Positions 7,773-15,663 of a stretch of 38,238 nucleotides of DNA are shown piece after piece. Position 1 is the first letter of the stretch; every line of letters begins with the position of its first letter. This DNA is from CAYLJV01 sp964554215 (GTDB lineage: Archaea > Hadarchaeota > Hadarchaeia > Hadarchaeales > JAGGTB01). The stretch spans positions 1-38,238 of the forward strand of contig CAZKND010000002.1 of NCBI GenBank assembly GCA_964554215.1. The letters are read 5' to 3'. The translations under genes were made by a program, and so were the position numbers. The notes below the pieces were generated by a model, which was given only the letters and a program-made list of their open reading frames with translations, did no database searches and was not told the origin of the DNA.

Positions 7773-8756
7773 TTGAAATTGAGTGATTTGGGGGAGAAGG
7801 AACTGTTGGATCTGACTAGAGAGATATGTGAAATTGGTTCTGGGATTGAGCTGGGGATTGGTGACGATGCTGCTGTGCTTGAAATGGGTGATGATCTCTT
7901 ATTGATTTCTACGGATATGATTGTAGAAGGCTCCCATTTTATGAGTGATTCTTCCGCTAATCAGATCGGCAGAAAGGCCGTTGTCACGAATTTGAGCGAT
8001 ATAGCTGCTATGGGTGGTGAACCGTTAGGGTTGGTTTATTCAATAGGATCTCCAGGGCATAAAGATGCTGATTTTTTCACCGAAATTTTGGAGGTTATTA
8101 ATGATTCTGCGAGAGATCATGATACATTTGTAGTAGGTGGGGATTTGAACGAAGCTGACTCTTTGGTGATATCTGGAACGGCGGTTGGACGTATGGGGGA
8201 GGGCGAGTTGCTTACTCGTTCTGGAGCTGAACCAGGGGATGTTATTGGATTGACTGGTCGGTTGGGGTCTGTTCCTGCGGCAGTAAAAGCTGAACTTGAT
8301 GATGATATGTCTTTGGAGGATTGGGAAGATTTGAGGGATGTTTTGAATAATCCCATTGCTAGGTTGAAAGAAGGTAGGATACTTTCAAGGATTGAAGGGG
8401 TGAATTCAGCTATAGACGTTACGGATGGATTGTCAAGTGATTTATGGCAGATTTCAAGAAGTAGTAGCGTTGGTCTTACCATTGATTATGATGAGATACC
8501 TGTTGATACTTTAGCTGAGAATTTTTCGGAGGAGAGTGGCGTGGATTTAGATGATCTCGTTTTATATGGAGGCGAGGAGTTTGAATTATTGTTTACAGCT
8601 GAGCCTGAATCTTGGGAAGAAGTTGAAGATGAGATTCAAGGACTCGGGACTGAGGTAACAAAAATAGGAAAAGTGGTTGACGGGGATTCTGTCAGGTTAT
8701 TGAGTGGGGATAGAGAAGAAAAATTGTCCGATGAAGGATTTGAACATTTCGGATGA
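7773..8756 (+). CDS. thiL: Thiamine-monophosphate kinase
   Basis: 327 residues. It phosphorylates thiamine monophosphate to the active cofactor thiamine diphosphate with ATP. Seen: GIGDDAAVLEM at residues 29-39 (Mg2+ and phosphate-binding Asp residues), NLSDIAAMGGEPLG, VVGGDLNEADSL, LTGRLG and SAIDVTDGLSSDL, all in the order of the PurM/ThiL fold. The start is TTG at 7773, immediately after pth2; no ATG precedes the first conserved strand. The gene ends 55 bases before the adenylate kinase start. Confidence 0.93.
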   Translation: MKLSDLGEKELLDLTREICEIGSGIELGIGDDAAVLEMGDDLLLISTDMIVEGSHFMSDSSANQIGRKAVVTNLSDIAAMGGEPLGLVYSIGSPGHKDADFFTEILEVINDSARDHDTFVVGGDLNEADSLVISGTAVGRMGEGELLTRSGAEPGDVIGLTGRLGSVPAAVKAELDDDMSLEDWEDLRDVLNNPIARLKEGRILSRIEGVNSAIDVTDGLSSDLWQISRSSSVGLTIDYDEIPVDTLAENFSEESGVDLDDLVLYGGEEFELLFTAEPESWEEVEDEIQGLGTEVTKIGKVVDGDSVRLLSGDREEKLSDEGFEHFG

Positions 8757-8811
8757 AGATATAAAGAGAAAGATTTTATTGAAAGCTTTCGATTTCATGA
8801 TGGTGAATGAT

Positions 8812-9456
8812 ATGAATATTATTATGATGGGTCCTCCAGGAGCCGGTAAAGGCACATACAGTAGCCGGTTAAGCGATGAGTATGGAATCCCCCATATCGA
8901 GACAGGAGATATTTTCAGGAATGAAGTGGAAGAAGGCAGTGAGTTAGGTAAAAAAATAGAAGAATATATGGAAAAAGGTGATTTGATCCCCGACGAGACG
9001 GTAAATAACGTTGTGGAAAAAAGATTGTCAAAGCCTGACTGTGATGACGGATATATTTTGGATGGATATCCAAGGACGATGGACCAAGCAAAAGCTCTTT
9101 TAGACTTCGCCAGCATTGATTTGGTCTTGAACATCGATATTTCTAAAGAGGTAATAGTGAACAGATTGTCAAATCGTAGAATTTGCAGTGAGTGTGGAGA
9201 AATTTACAATTTGGAGTCTTTGACTCCGGAAGAAGAAGGAATATGTGATAAGTGTGGAGGCGAACTTTACCAGAGAGAAGACGACAAGCCGGAAGTTATA
9301 GAGAATCGGTTGGATGAATATGAAAGCAAGTCAAAACCAATCTTGGATTTTTACGAGGATAAAGTTGACTTGGTGAATGTTGTTTTCGATGGAGAGACCA
9401 GTGTGGAAAACGCAATGGATAAGATCAAGAGCAAGGTAAACGAATTTACAAAATAA
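8812..9456 (+). CDS. adk: Adenylate kinase (zinc-lid type)
   Basis: 214 residues from the ATG at 8812, which has GGTGA six bases upstream. It interconverts 2 ADP with ATP and AMP. The P-loop MGPPGAGKGTYSS is at residues 6-18, followed by ETGDIFR, DGYPRTMDQA and the Arg residues of the lid. The LID carries CSECGEIYN...CDKCGG, four Cys that normally hold a structural zinc. This is the bacterial-type long-form adenylate kinase also found in many Euryarchaeota. An in-frame upstream start at 8704 would overlap thiL and add residues with no family match. Confidence 0.93.
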   Translation: MNIIMMGPPGAGKGTYSSRLSDEYGIPHIETGDIFRNEVEEGSELGKKIEEYMEKGDLIPDETVNNVVEKRLSKPDCDDGYILDGYPRTMDQAKALLDFASIDLVLNIDISKEVIVNRLSNRRICSECGEIYNLESLTPEEEGICDKCGGELYQREDDKPEVIENRLDEYESKSKPILDFYEDKVDLVNVVFDGETSVENAMDKIKSKVNEFTK

Positions 9457-9483
9457 ATGTTTTAAGCTGTTTCAGGGATTACG

Positions 9484-11022
9484 ATGAGTCTGGAAAAAGA
9501 AGCTAAAAATCTGAACAATCAAGAAAAAATAGTTCTAACCAGTTTAGCCGAATTTGAAGGAGCAGCTGAAGTCAGCGAAATCTGTGAAGAAGCTGATTTA
9601 AGCCAATCAGGTGTTATGAGATCGGCTCTTAATCTAGAAGAAAAAGATTTCTTAGAAATAGATGAGATAGTTCAAAAAACAGCATCTATCACCGATGAGG
9701 GAGAGACTTATCGAAAAAAATCTCTTCCCGAAAGGAGAGTACTTACTGCTATGGTGGAAGAAGGTAGTGTGGGTTTTGACGATATTTCAGAAATAGCAAA
9801 TATTTCTGAGGATAAGACCGGACTGACTATCGGATGGTTGAAAAAGAAAAACTGGGCCAAAATTGAGGGTGGGGAAGGTGGAAAAGTTCTTAAGGTCACG
9901 GATGAGGGTCGTAAAGCCGCTGATGAAAAAGGAAAAGATGAGGAATTGTTGGATAAGTTTGAAAAAGAGGATAAGCTTTCTCTTGAGAGTCTTCCCGAGG
10001 AGTTGAAAGAACAGGTTTCTATTTTGAAAGACAGAGGATTAGTAGAGATAAAAGAAAAGAAGGAACACAAGCTGTCTCTTACTGAGAAGGGGGAGAATGC
10101 TCAAGATTATGATTTGGAGTTGCGAAAGACTGTGAGTAAGCTGAACGGAGACCTCATCAAGTCTGGAGAATGGCGAGAGGTTGATTTAAGAAAATATAAC
10201 GTCACTGCTTCTACTGAACCGGTTTTTCCTGGAAAGAGACATCCTCAAAGGAGGATAATAGAAGAATTCAGATCTATACTTCTGAGAATGGGGTTTGAAG
10301 AGATCAGAGGTCCAATGGTTGAGTCCGAGTTTTGGAATTTCGACGCTCTTTTCCAGGCTCAAAACCATCCGGCCAGAGAGATACATGACACTATGTCTCT
10401 ATCGAAGCCGAGTGAGGCTAAGATTCCTGACCTTGAACTTTTAGAGAGAGTTAAAAAAGCTCACGAGGATGGTGTGGCAGGATCGAAAGGTTGGGACTAC
10501 GAGTTTGATAAGGATATAAGCCGGAGACCAATTTTGAGATCCCAGACTACTGCTGATTCTGTAAGGCATTTGGCCCAAGGGCCGGAGCCCCCTGTCAAGG
10601 TTTTCTCTATCGATAAAGTTTTCAGGCGGGAGAGGATTGATTATCAGCATTTGGCTGAATTCCCTCAGGCTGAAGGGATTGTCATGGCGGAGGATCTTAA
10701 CTTTAGAAACATGTTAGGATATCTGAAGGAAATTCTTCATGAGATGGGCGTTTCTAAGATAAGGTTCAGACCAGGTTATTTCCCCTATACGGAACCTTCT
10801 GCTGAGGCTGATGGTTATCTCCCTGAGAGAGATGAGTGGATAGAACTTTTAGGAGCGGGCATGTTCAGACCTGAGGTTCTTGAACCTTTAGGCATTGATT
10901 ATCCTGTTTTGGCTTGGGGGATTGGTTTCAGTAGGATTGCGATGATTAGGATGGGTATTGAGGATATGAGAAATCTTCACAATAATGATTTGGAATGGTT
11001 GAAAAACGAATCGTTGGGATAA
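9484..11022 (+). CDS. pheS: Phenylalanyl-tRNA synthetase alpha subunit
   Basis: 512 residues, typical of the archaeal/eukaryotic alpha subunit. It charges tRNA-Phe as an alpha2-beta2 complex. The first 220 residues are winged-helix-like repeats (for example NQEKIVLTSLAEF...VSEICEEADLSQSGVMRSA) that bind tRNA. The class II catalytic core follows, with motif 2 around VFRRERIDYQHLAEFPQAEG and motif 3 around GIGFSRIAMIRMGIEDMR near the C terminus. It directly precedes pheT with one base between them, so the two are translated from one transcript. Confidence 0.96.
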   Translation: MSLEKEAKNLNNQEKIVLTSLAEFEGAAEVSEICEEADLSQSGVMRSALNLEEKDFLEIDEIVQKTASITDEGETYRKKSLPERRVLTAMVEEGSVGFDDISEIANISEDKTGLTIGWLKKKNWAKIEGGEGGKVLKVTDEGRKAADEKGKDEELLDKFEKEDKLSLESLPEELKEQVSILKDRGLVEIKEKKEHKLSLTEKGENAQDYDLELRKTVSKLNGDLIKSGEWREVDLRKYNVTASTEPVFPGKRHPQRRIIEEFRSILLRMGFEEIRGPMVESEFWNFDALFQAQNHPAREIHDTMSLSKPSEAKIPDLELLERVKKAHEDGVAGSKGWDYEFDKDISRRPILRSQTTADSVRHLAQGPEPPVKVFSIDKVFRRERIDYQHLAEFPQAEGIVMAEDLNFRNMLGYLKEILHEMGVSKIRFRPGYFPYTEPSAEADGYLPERDEWIELLGAGMFRPEVLEPLGIDYPVLAWGIGFSRIAMIRMGIEDMRNLHNNDLEWLKNESLG

Positions 11023-11023
11023 A

Positions 11024-12670
11024 ATGCCTACTATAGAAATTGATATTTCGGACCTGAACCGTCTCTTGGAAGAGAAGTATTCGTTAGATGAGCTTAGAAA
11101 ACCTTTCCGCAATCTGGGGATTGAGGTTGAAGGTGAAACTGAGGAAGGGGACGTTAAACTGGAGGTCCTTCACAATCGTCCTGATTTGCTTAGTGTGGAA
11201 GGTATAGCTCGGGTTTTGAAAGGACATTTTGGAATTGAGAAGGGGACTCCGGATTACGATTTGAAGGAGCCTGAGGTCAAGTGTAAAGCGGATTCAAGTC
11301 TTGAGGGATCGAGACCGGTTATCGTTATGGGTCAGATTAAGAATGCACATTATGATGACGTTTCTCTAGAAGCTTTAATGAATTTGCAGGAAAAGCTGCA
11401 CGGCACGTTGGGTCGGGATAGAGAAAAGATATCTATTGGAGCTTATAACCTGGATAATATTGAACCACCTATTCACTATACTACTGTTTCGCCAGAAGAT
11501 GAGGGGTTTGTTCCTTTAGAGTTTAACGAGAAGATGTCTCCTCAAGAAATTCTGGAGAGACATCCTAAAGGTCAAAAATATGCTCATCTTATTGAGAAGG
11601 ACGATAGGTATCCTATTTTGAAGGGGTCGAATGGAAATGTTTTATCTATGCCCCCGATCATAAACAGTGAGCCGGCTCGTCTGACGGAAAATGTTTCTAA
11701 TATAGGAGTGGATGTGACCGGCACGGACAGAAATTTGGCGGAAAAGGCGTTGGATATAATTATGTCTTCTGCGGCAGAGAGAGGTTTTGAGATTAGGAAG
11801 ATAGAAGTTGAGGGTTTAGAATCTACTTTTTCAAGTCCTGAATTTGAAGATAGTGAGTGGACTTTCAATCTTGAAGATGCGAACGAGAAACTAGGTACTT
11901 CTCTTGATGTTGATGAAGCTTGTCAGATAATGGAGAATATGCGTTATGATGTTTTGGAACAAGATAGTGAGAGGATCAAGGTTAGAGCTCCTTTTTACCG
12001 TTCTGATTTGTTACATGAAGCGGACCTGTTTGAAGATTTAGCTGTTGGTTATGGTTATGAAAGTTTGGAACCTAAATTGCCTTCAATTGAAATGACTGGT
12101 AAACCTCATGAAACCGTGGAGACTGGCAATATTGCCAGAAGAGCCCTGGAAGGTTTAGGATTTATGGAGGCCATGCCATATATCCTTACAAGTCCTGAAA
12201 GAAACTTCGAAATGATGAATATCGATGGCGACGCAGTGGTGGTTGAAAACCCTGTCTCAAACGAATATTCTATTCTGAGAACTTGGCTTTTACCTGGGTT
12301 GATGAAGGTTCTTAAAGAAAACAAGCTCCATGAATTGCCGCAGAAAGTGTTTGAAGTAGGAGATGTGGTTAGGCTTAATGAAGAAGCTGAGACCGGTGCT
12401 GAGAATGTAAAGAGGGTTTCAGCGGTGGCGATAGGGGATGAACTTGATTATACATATATAAGGTCTATCTCAGAATCTCTGATGAGAGAGTTGAATATGA
12501 AATGGGAAATAAAACCTTTTGAACATTCCTCTTTTTTGAAAGGAAGGACTGCAAAAATTATGGTCGATGGAGAGAGAAAAGGATTTTTAGGAGAAATCAA
12601 TCCTGAGGTCATCACAAATTTCGAGCTAGAACATCCCGTTGTAGCTTTTGAATTGAATCTACCTGTTTAG
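11024..12670 (+). CDS. pheT: Phenylalanyl-tRNA synthetase beta subunit
   Basis: 548 residues, the shorter archaeal form without the bacterial N-terminal tRNA-binding domain or the C-terminal anticodon-binding domain. Domains in order: B1-like start PTIEIDISDLNRLL, LEVLHNRPDLLSVEGIARVL, the B3/4 editing region with NIGVDVTGTDRNLAEKALDI, the B5 domain (AFYRSDLLHEADLFEDLAVGYGY-type block near the middle) and the catalytic-like core ending GEINPEVITNFELEHPVVAFEL. It pairs with the PheS just upstream. Confidence 0.95.
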   Translation: MPTIEIDISDLNRLLEEKYSLDELRKPFRNLGIEVEGETEEGDVKLEVLHNRPDLLSVEGIARVLKGHFGIEKGTPDYDLKEPEVKCKADSSLEGSRPVIVMGQIKNAHYDDVSLEALMNLQEKLHGTLGRDREKISIGAYNLDNIEPPIHYTTVSPEDEGFVPLEFNEKMSPQEILERHPKGQKYAHLIEKDDRYPILKGSNGNVLSMPPIINSEPARLTENVSNIGVDVTGTDRNLAEKALDIIMSSAAERGFEIRKIEVEGLESTFSSPEFEDSEWTFNLEDANEKLGTSLDVDEACQIMENMRYDVLEQDSERIKVRAPFYRSDLLHEADLFEDLAVGYGYESLEPKLPSIEMTGKPHETVETGNIARRALEGLGFMEAMPYILTSPERNFEMMNIDGDAVVVENPVSNEYSILRTWLLPGLMKVLKENKLHELPQKVFEVGDVVRLNEEAETGAENVKRVSAVAIGDELDYTYIRSISESLMRELNMKWEIKPFEHSSFLKGRTAKIMVDGERKGFLGEINPEVITNFELEHPVVAFELNLPV

Positions 12671-12756
12671 TCCTATTTCAGGTTCTGTTTTGTAGTTAGT
12701 AGGAATATCAGAATATTTTTGAGTCTTAAGTTAATCCATTAGAATGGATAAGAAAA

Positions 12757-13215
12757 ATGAGAATTCTCAGCAAGAGTTTTGAAGAAAAATGGAAAAATTA
12801 CATCTGGCAAAGTATTGGAGCCGGATTATCAATAATATTACTCGTAGCTTTTAAGGATTTGATTGGTCTCGTACTTGTTGCTGCGGCCGGATCCACGGCA
12901 TTCACTGTTTTTGGTATCCCTCATAACCGGACTGCAAGGACTAGGAATATCATAGGGGGGAGTGTTATCTGTGGATTTTTGGGATTAGCTTGCTCGTATC
13001 TTTCCCCTATTTGGTTTGGTGGTGGGGTAGCAGTGGCTTTATCTTCTTTTTTCATGGTTCTCGTTGATGCGGAACATCCTCCTGCTGCTGGTGCTGCTCT
13101 AGGTTTGGCTTATTCTTCAACTCCAGTAACGGGATTTACTTTTGTATTGTCCACTTCCGCAATTTTCACTTTGATTAGGTATTTTTTGAAGCCATATCTG
13201 AAGGATTTGTATTGA
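12757..13215 (+). CDS. HPP family integral membrane protein
   Basis: 152 residues with four hydrophobic segments. The motif AEHPPAAGAALGLA contains the HPP tripeptide that names the family, and GSTAFTVFGIPHNRTARTRNIIGGSVICG is the conserved second block. Plant and cyanobacterial members transport nitrite in chloroplasts; the role of archaeal members is not established, so I would not assign a substrate. The gene stands alone 86 bases after pheT and converges with the Lys-rich protein gene, with only 20 bases between the stop codons. Confidence 0.85.
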   Translation: MRILSKSFEEKWKNYIWQSIGAGLSIILLVAFKDLIGLVLVAAAGSTAFTVFGIPHNRTARTRNIIGGSVICGFLGLACSYLSPIWFGGGVAVALSSFFMVLVDAEHPPAAGAALGLAYSSTPVTGFTFVLSTSAIFTLIRYFLKPYLKDLY

Positions 13216-13235
13216 TATCTTATGATAAGAAGGAA

Positions 13236-14510
13236 TTATGGCCTTCTTTCTTGCATTTTGTCTAGACATTGCTTTTGTTTGTCGTAATGTTTTTTGATGA
13301 GCCTCATGATCTTTCTTTCTAATTTTGAAGGATTTTTGAGATTCCTTTTTGGCTTTATTTTCTTTACAGTTCTACCGCGGAAGTCTTTGACTTTATTTTT
13401 TGAGAGGAAGTTTTTTCTGGTGAGTTCCTTAATCTTCTTATTCACTAAGTGGTTAGGGGCGTTGACTTTTTTTACCAGTTTTTTTCTCGACAATGGATAG
13501 AGATAAGCACCTAAATCAGGTTGATAGTTCAATTTTTTATGTATCTCTTTTCCCTGAATCTTTCTTTTCCCTGTCTCGTAAAATCTGGCGTTTCGCTTTA
13601 TGTCCTGCTTATTTAGTTCATTTCTCAGTTTTTGTGGGGTTTCCTTTACGTTCGCGTAATTATGGACCTCGAGTCTTAACAGAGCGTCTCTTATATCCTC
13701 TTTTTTCACCACTTTTCCAAAGTTTTCCTGAACAAATCTATAAGCCTGAAAGTCAACTCCTCCTCCTTGATCTGTAAGCCAGAGGAACAAAGCTAAGTAC
13801 CCTTCTATAGAAACGGCTTCTCTGTCGAATTGAAATAGTGCTTTGATTTTTTTGTTCGCTGTTTCTTCAATTTCCCCCCTGTTTTCCTCAATTATTTCCA
13901 TAGGGTCCTCTATGATACCATCTATTGATTTTCTGAGTTTGTCGAGTTCTGGAATCGAAGAGACCTTAAATTCTTTTTGATGGCAGATGTTGCTCGATTT
14001 TCGTTCTGAAAACTCTTTTTTGACTCCATGAACACCCCAGCCTTCGCTTTTTCTTTTCAATTTCTCGTTAATCTTCTTTTCAATTTTATCTAAGGCTCTT
14101 GTGGCTTCTTTTTTTCCGAATTTTTTTGCATATGGCCGTTTTGTATAAGGAAATCCTGAATCGTAAATTTCCCCTCGCAGCGTTTGTAGAAATTTAGAAA
14201 ATTTGAACCAGTAATCAAAATCGAATTTGAATTCTATTCCGTCGTCAAAAATAATTGTTAGTTTGCAAAGCCAAACGATTTTGATGTTTTTTACTCTGTC
14301 TTCTTTTTTCCAGAAGTTGTCAGACCGAATTGTGTCTTTTTTTCGGTAGGATTTTGTAACATGGGATAGTTTGAAACCTTTTTCCCGGAGTTTTATTACG
14401 ATTTTTTCCAATAGTTCCGGAAATTCTTTCTCCGTTTTTCCAGCCAGGTGTTTGATTTCTTTTTTAATAGGTGATTTAATTCGGTTAATCTCTGCGGCTC
14501 TGGCACTCAA
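13236..14510 (-). CDS. Unrecognised lysine-rich protein, probable nucleic-acid binder
   Basis: 424 residues I cannot assign to a family. It is strikingly basic (many Lys, few acidic stretches) among mostly acidic neighbours. Visible parts: a mixed N-terminal region with a beta-like KIVWLCKLTIIFDDGIEFKF around residues 80-100; a Lys-rich helical section; a more hydrophobic helical block SIEGYLALFLWLTDQGGGVDF near residues 230-255 followed by VQENFGKVVKKEDIRDALLRLE; and a C terminus resembling a winged helix (RKKLVKKVNAPNHLVNKKIKELTRKNFLS) with a basic tail. No signal peptide or membrane helix. It is divergent from the structured RNA about 150 bases upstream. Binding to nucleic acid is inferred from charge and the helix-turn-helix-like segment only. 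Confidence 0.6.
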   Translation of the reverse strand: MSARAAEINRIKSPIKKEIKHLAGKTEKEFPELLEKIVIKLREKGFKLSHVTKSYRKKDTIRSDNFWKKEDRVKNIKIVWLCKLTIIFDDGIEFKFDFDYWFKFSKFLQTLRGEIYDSGFPYTKRPYAKKFGKKEATRALDKIEKKINEKLKRKSEGWGVHGVKKEFSERKSSNICHQKEFKVSSIPELDKLRKSIDGIIEDPMEIIEENRGEIEETANKKIKALFQFDREAVSIEGYLALFLWLTDQGGGVDFQAYRFVQENFGKVVKKEDIRDALLRLEVHNYANVKETPQKLRNELNKQDIKRNARFYETGKRKIQGKEIHKKLNYQPDLGAYLYPLSRKKLVKKVNAPNHLVNKKIKELTRKNFLSKNKVKDFRGRTVKKIKPKRNLKNPSKLERKIMRLIKKHYDKQKQCLDKMQERRP

Positions 14511-14659
14511 AATCCATCCTCTCCATAATTAAATTCCTCCTCTTTTTGAAAAATATGTCTGAAGAATAGATTTTAGTAGAAAAAAGGGGAGAAAATAAAG
14601 TGCTATGAAGGTACATTCTTCTAGGAATCTAGCCTAGCTTAGAAATAAGTGATAGGTTG

Positions 14660-14888
14660 ATTCCGTGAGGAAAACCTGAGCATTTTCCCACCGAAAACCG
14701 AGCCTCACGGTCCTTACAGGAACGCTTGGTGTGACACCATCTGATGACTGTGAGACAACCCAGGCACGTAACAGGTGGGTGAGACCCTCGAGAAAGCCCG
14801 CCATGAGGGTTACTGAGTGGAGGGCGTCGAAAGGCAGTCGATGAAGCTCGGAGTTAGTAGGTGGGGCGACATCGAGGGTCTATTTTTT
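14660..14888 (+). ncRNA. Structured RNA candidate, class not identified
   Basis: A block clearly richer in G and C than its flanks, with no convincing reading frame. Perfect stems: CCGTGAGG (14663-14670) with CCTCACGG (14703-14710), and GACCCTCGA (14783-14791) with TCGAGGGTC (14872-14880). The second stem is followed directly by six T's (14883-14888), as at the end of a plus-strand transcript. Smaller hairpins include TCCT/AGGA at 14711-14721 and GGTG/CACC near 14728-14738. RNase P RNA was considered: GAGGAAAACC near the 5' end, CCCACC...GGTGGGTGA and GATGAAGCTCGGAGTTA near the 3' end resemble its conserved regions, but the two long stems cannot coexist with that fold. The 5' end is uncertain. 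Confidence 0.6.
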
Positions 14889-15550
14889 ACCCTCTGACTT
14901 GATCCTTTCTGCCGTTTTCCAACTCTTTCTCACAATTTTAGGAAATTTTTCGTGATTTTTAATCCAGTCTTTTAAAAACCCGATAGTTTTGGGGTCGCTG
15001 GGATATCCAGAACCTATTTCTCCGAATTCTTCTTTTAATTCTTCTATACGTTTGTCTCGACGAACTTTTGCTATAATAGATGCGGCTGATACGGAGGGTC
15101 TATTCTCGTCCGCTTTATGTTCGGCGATAATTTTTGAATTAACTTTTATTTTCGACTTGAGGTTATCGGAAAATTTTTCAACGTTTGCACTCGCCGCGTC
15201 GATGAAGGCTTTGTCGGTGTCAAGTTGGTTTAGAATTTTAGAGAATCCTATTTCTTCGATTTGGTTGAGATTTGTGTTTTGCTTCTGCATCGAGCTGATT
15301 TCTTCGGCTCCAAACTCTATGATTTCGACTTTATCAGCTTTATCTCTCAAATAATTATCTAATTTTTTTCTTCGAGAGGGTGTGAGTCCCTTGGAGTCCT
15401 TGACCCCTTTATTTTGGATGTCTTTGAGTGATTTTTGTTGAAAAGACACTCCGCATATTATCATAGGGCCTATAACGGGGCCTTTGGGCGAACCGAGATT
15501 CTCGATTCTCTACCCGCCTCGTCTAGGCCTGATATTTTTCCTTTTTTCAT
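14880..15550 (-). CDS. rnhB: Ribonuclease HII, coding sequence split by a 26-nt intron-like insertion
   Basis: Cuts the RNA strand of RNA-DNA hybrids and removes single ribonucleotides. The reading frame of the main body (GVKDSKGLTPSRRKKL, FIDAASANVEKF, RPSVSAASIIAKVRRDKR, GSGYPSDPKT) opens at 15464 in the middle of the conserved N terminus. Upstream, in another frame, an ATG at 15550 begins MKKGKISGLDEAGR, holding the first catalytic Asp and Glu. Removing 26 bases (15484-15509) joins the two as GLDEAGRGPVIGPM, the normal RNase HII start, giving 214 residues. Exon 1 would be 15550-15510 and exon 2 15483-14880. Without removal the protein lacks two of its four catalytic acids. The stop codon lies at the end of the convergent structured RNA. 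Confidence 0.85.
15484..15509 (-). other. Probable bulge-helix-bulge (BHB) intron in rnhB mRNA
   Basis: On the minus strand the insert folds into the archaeal splicing-endonuclease substrate. A 4-bp central helix GGGU/GCCC is flanked by two 3-nt bulges, AGA on the 5' side and AAA on the 3' side. An inner 7-bp helix GAAUCGA/UCGGUUC closes a 5-base loop. Cutting each bulge after its second base, as EndA does, removes exactly 26 nt and rejoins AG with A as the Arg codon of GLDEAGR. The outer helix is short (GGC/GCC, needing a fourth bulged base on one side). Confidence 0.75.
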
Positions 15551-15620
15551 GGTTGTATTTTTTGTAGAGAGGGTTTTTTCTTTTTCTGTGCTTCTTTTGA
15601 TGTGTTAAAAAATCGCTGAT

Positions 15621-15648
15621 TTTAAATAGATTAGTTAATAAACTAATC
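15621..15648 (+). promoter_or_regulatory. TATA box and inverted-repeat operator candidate
   Basis: TTTAAATA (15621-15628) is a good archaeal TATA box 36 bases before the GTG start of the next gene. It is followed at once by the perfect inverted repeat GATTAGTT-AATA-AACTAATC (15629-15648), placed where a repressor would block initiation. A related repeat precedes the next gene (16788-16804). Confidence 0.5.
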
Positions 15649-15663
15649 AATGGACCTGATACT

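Noticed and set aside
14660..14888. Naming the structured RNA as RNase P RNA
   Set aside because: Several conserved-region-like words are present, but universal ones (GAGGAAAGUCC, ACAGAANNNGGCUUAU) are not exact, and the long stems 14663-14670/14703-14710 and 14783-14791/14872-14880 conflict with the RNase P topology. Kept as class unknown.
15464..15550. rnhB as a simple pseudogene or a short protein starting at 15464
   Set aside because: The rest of the gene is intact with all downstream motifs. The insertion has the exact form and length of a BHB intron and its removal restores the frame, so decay is the less likely reading. The short form would lack catalytic Asp and Glu.
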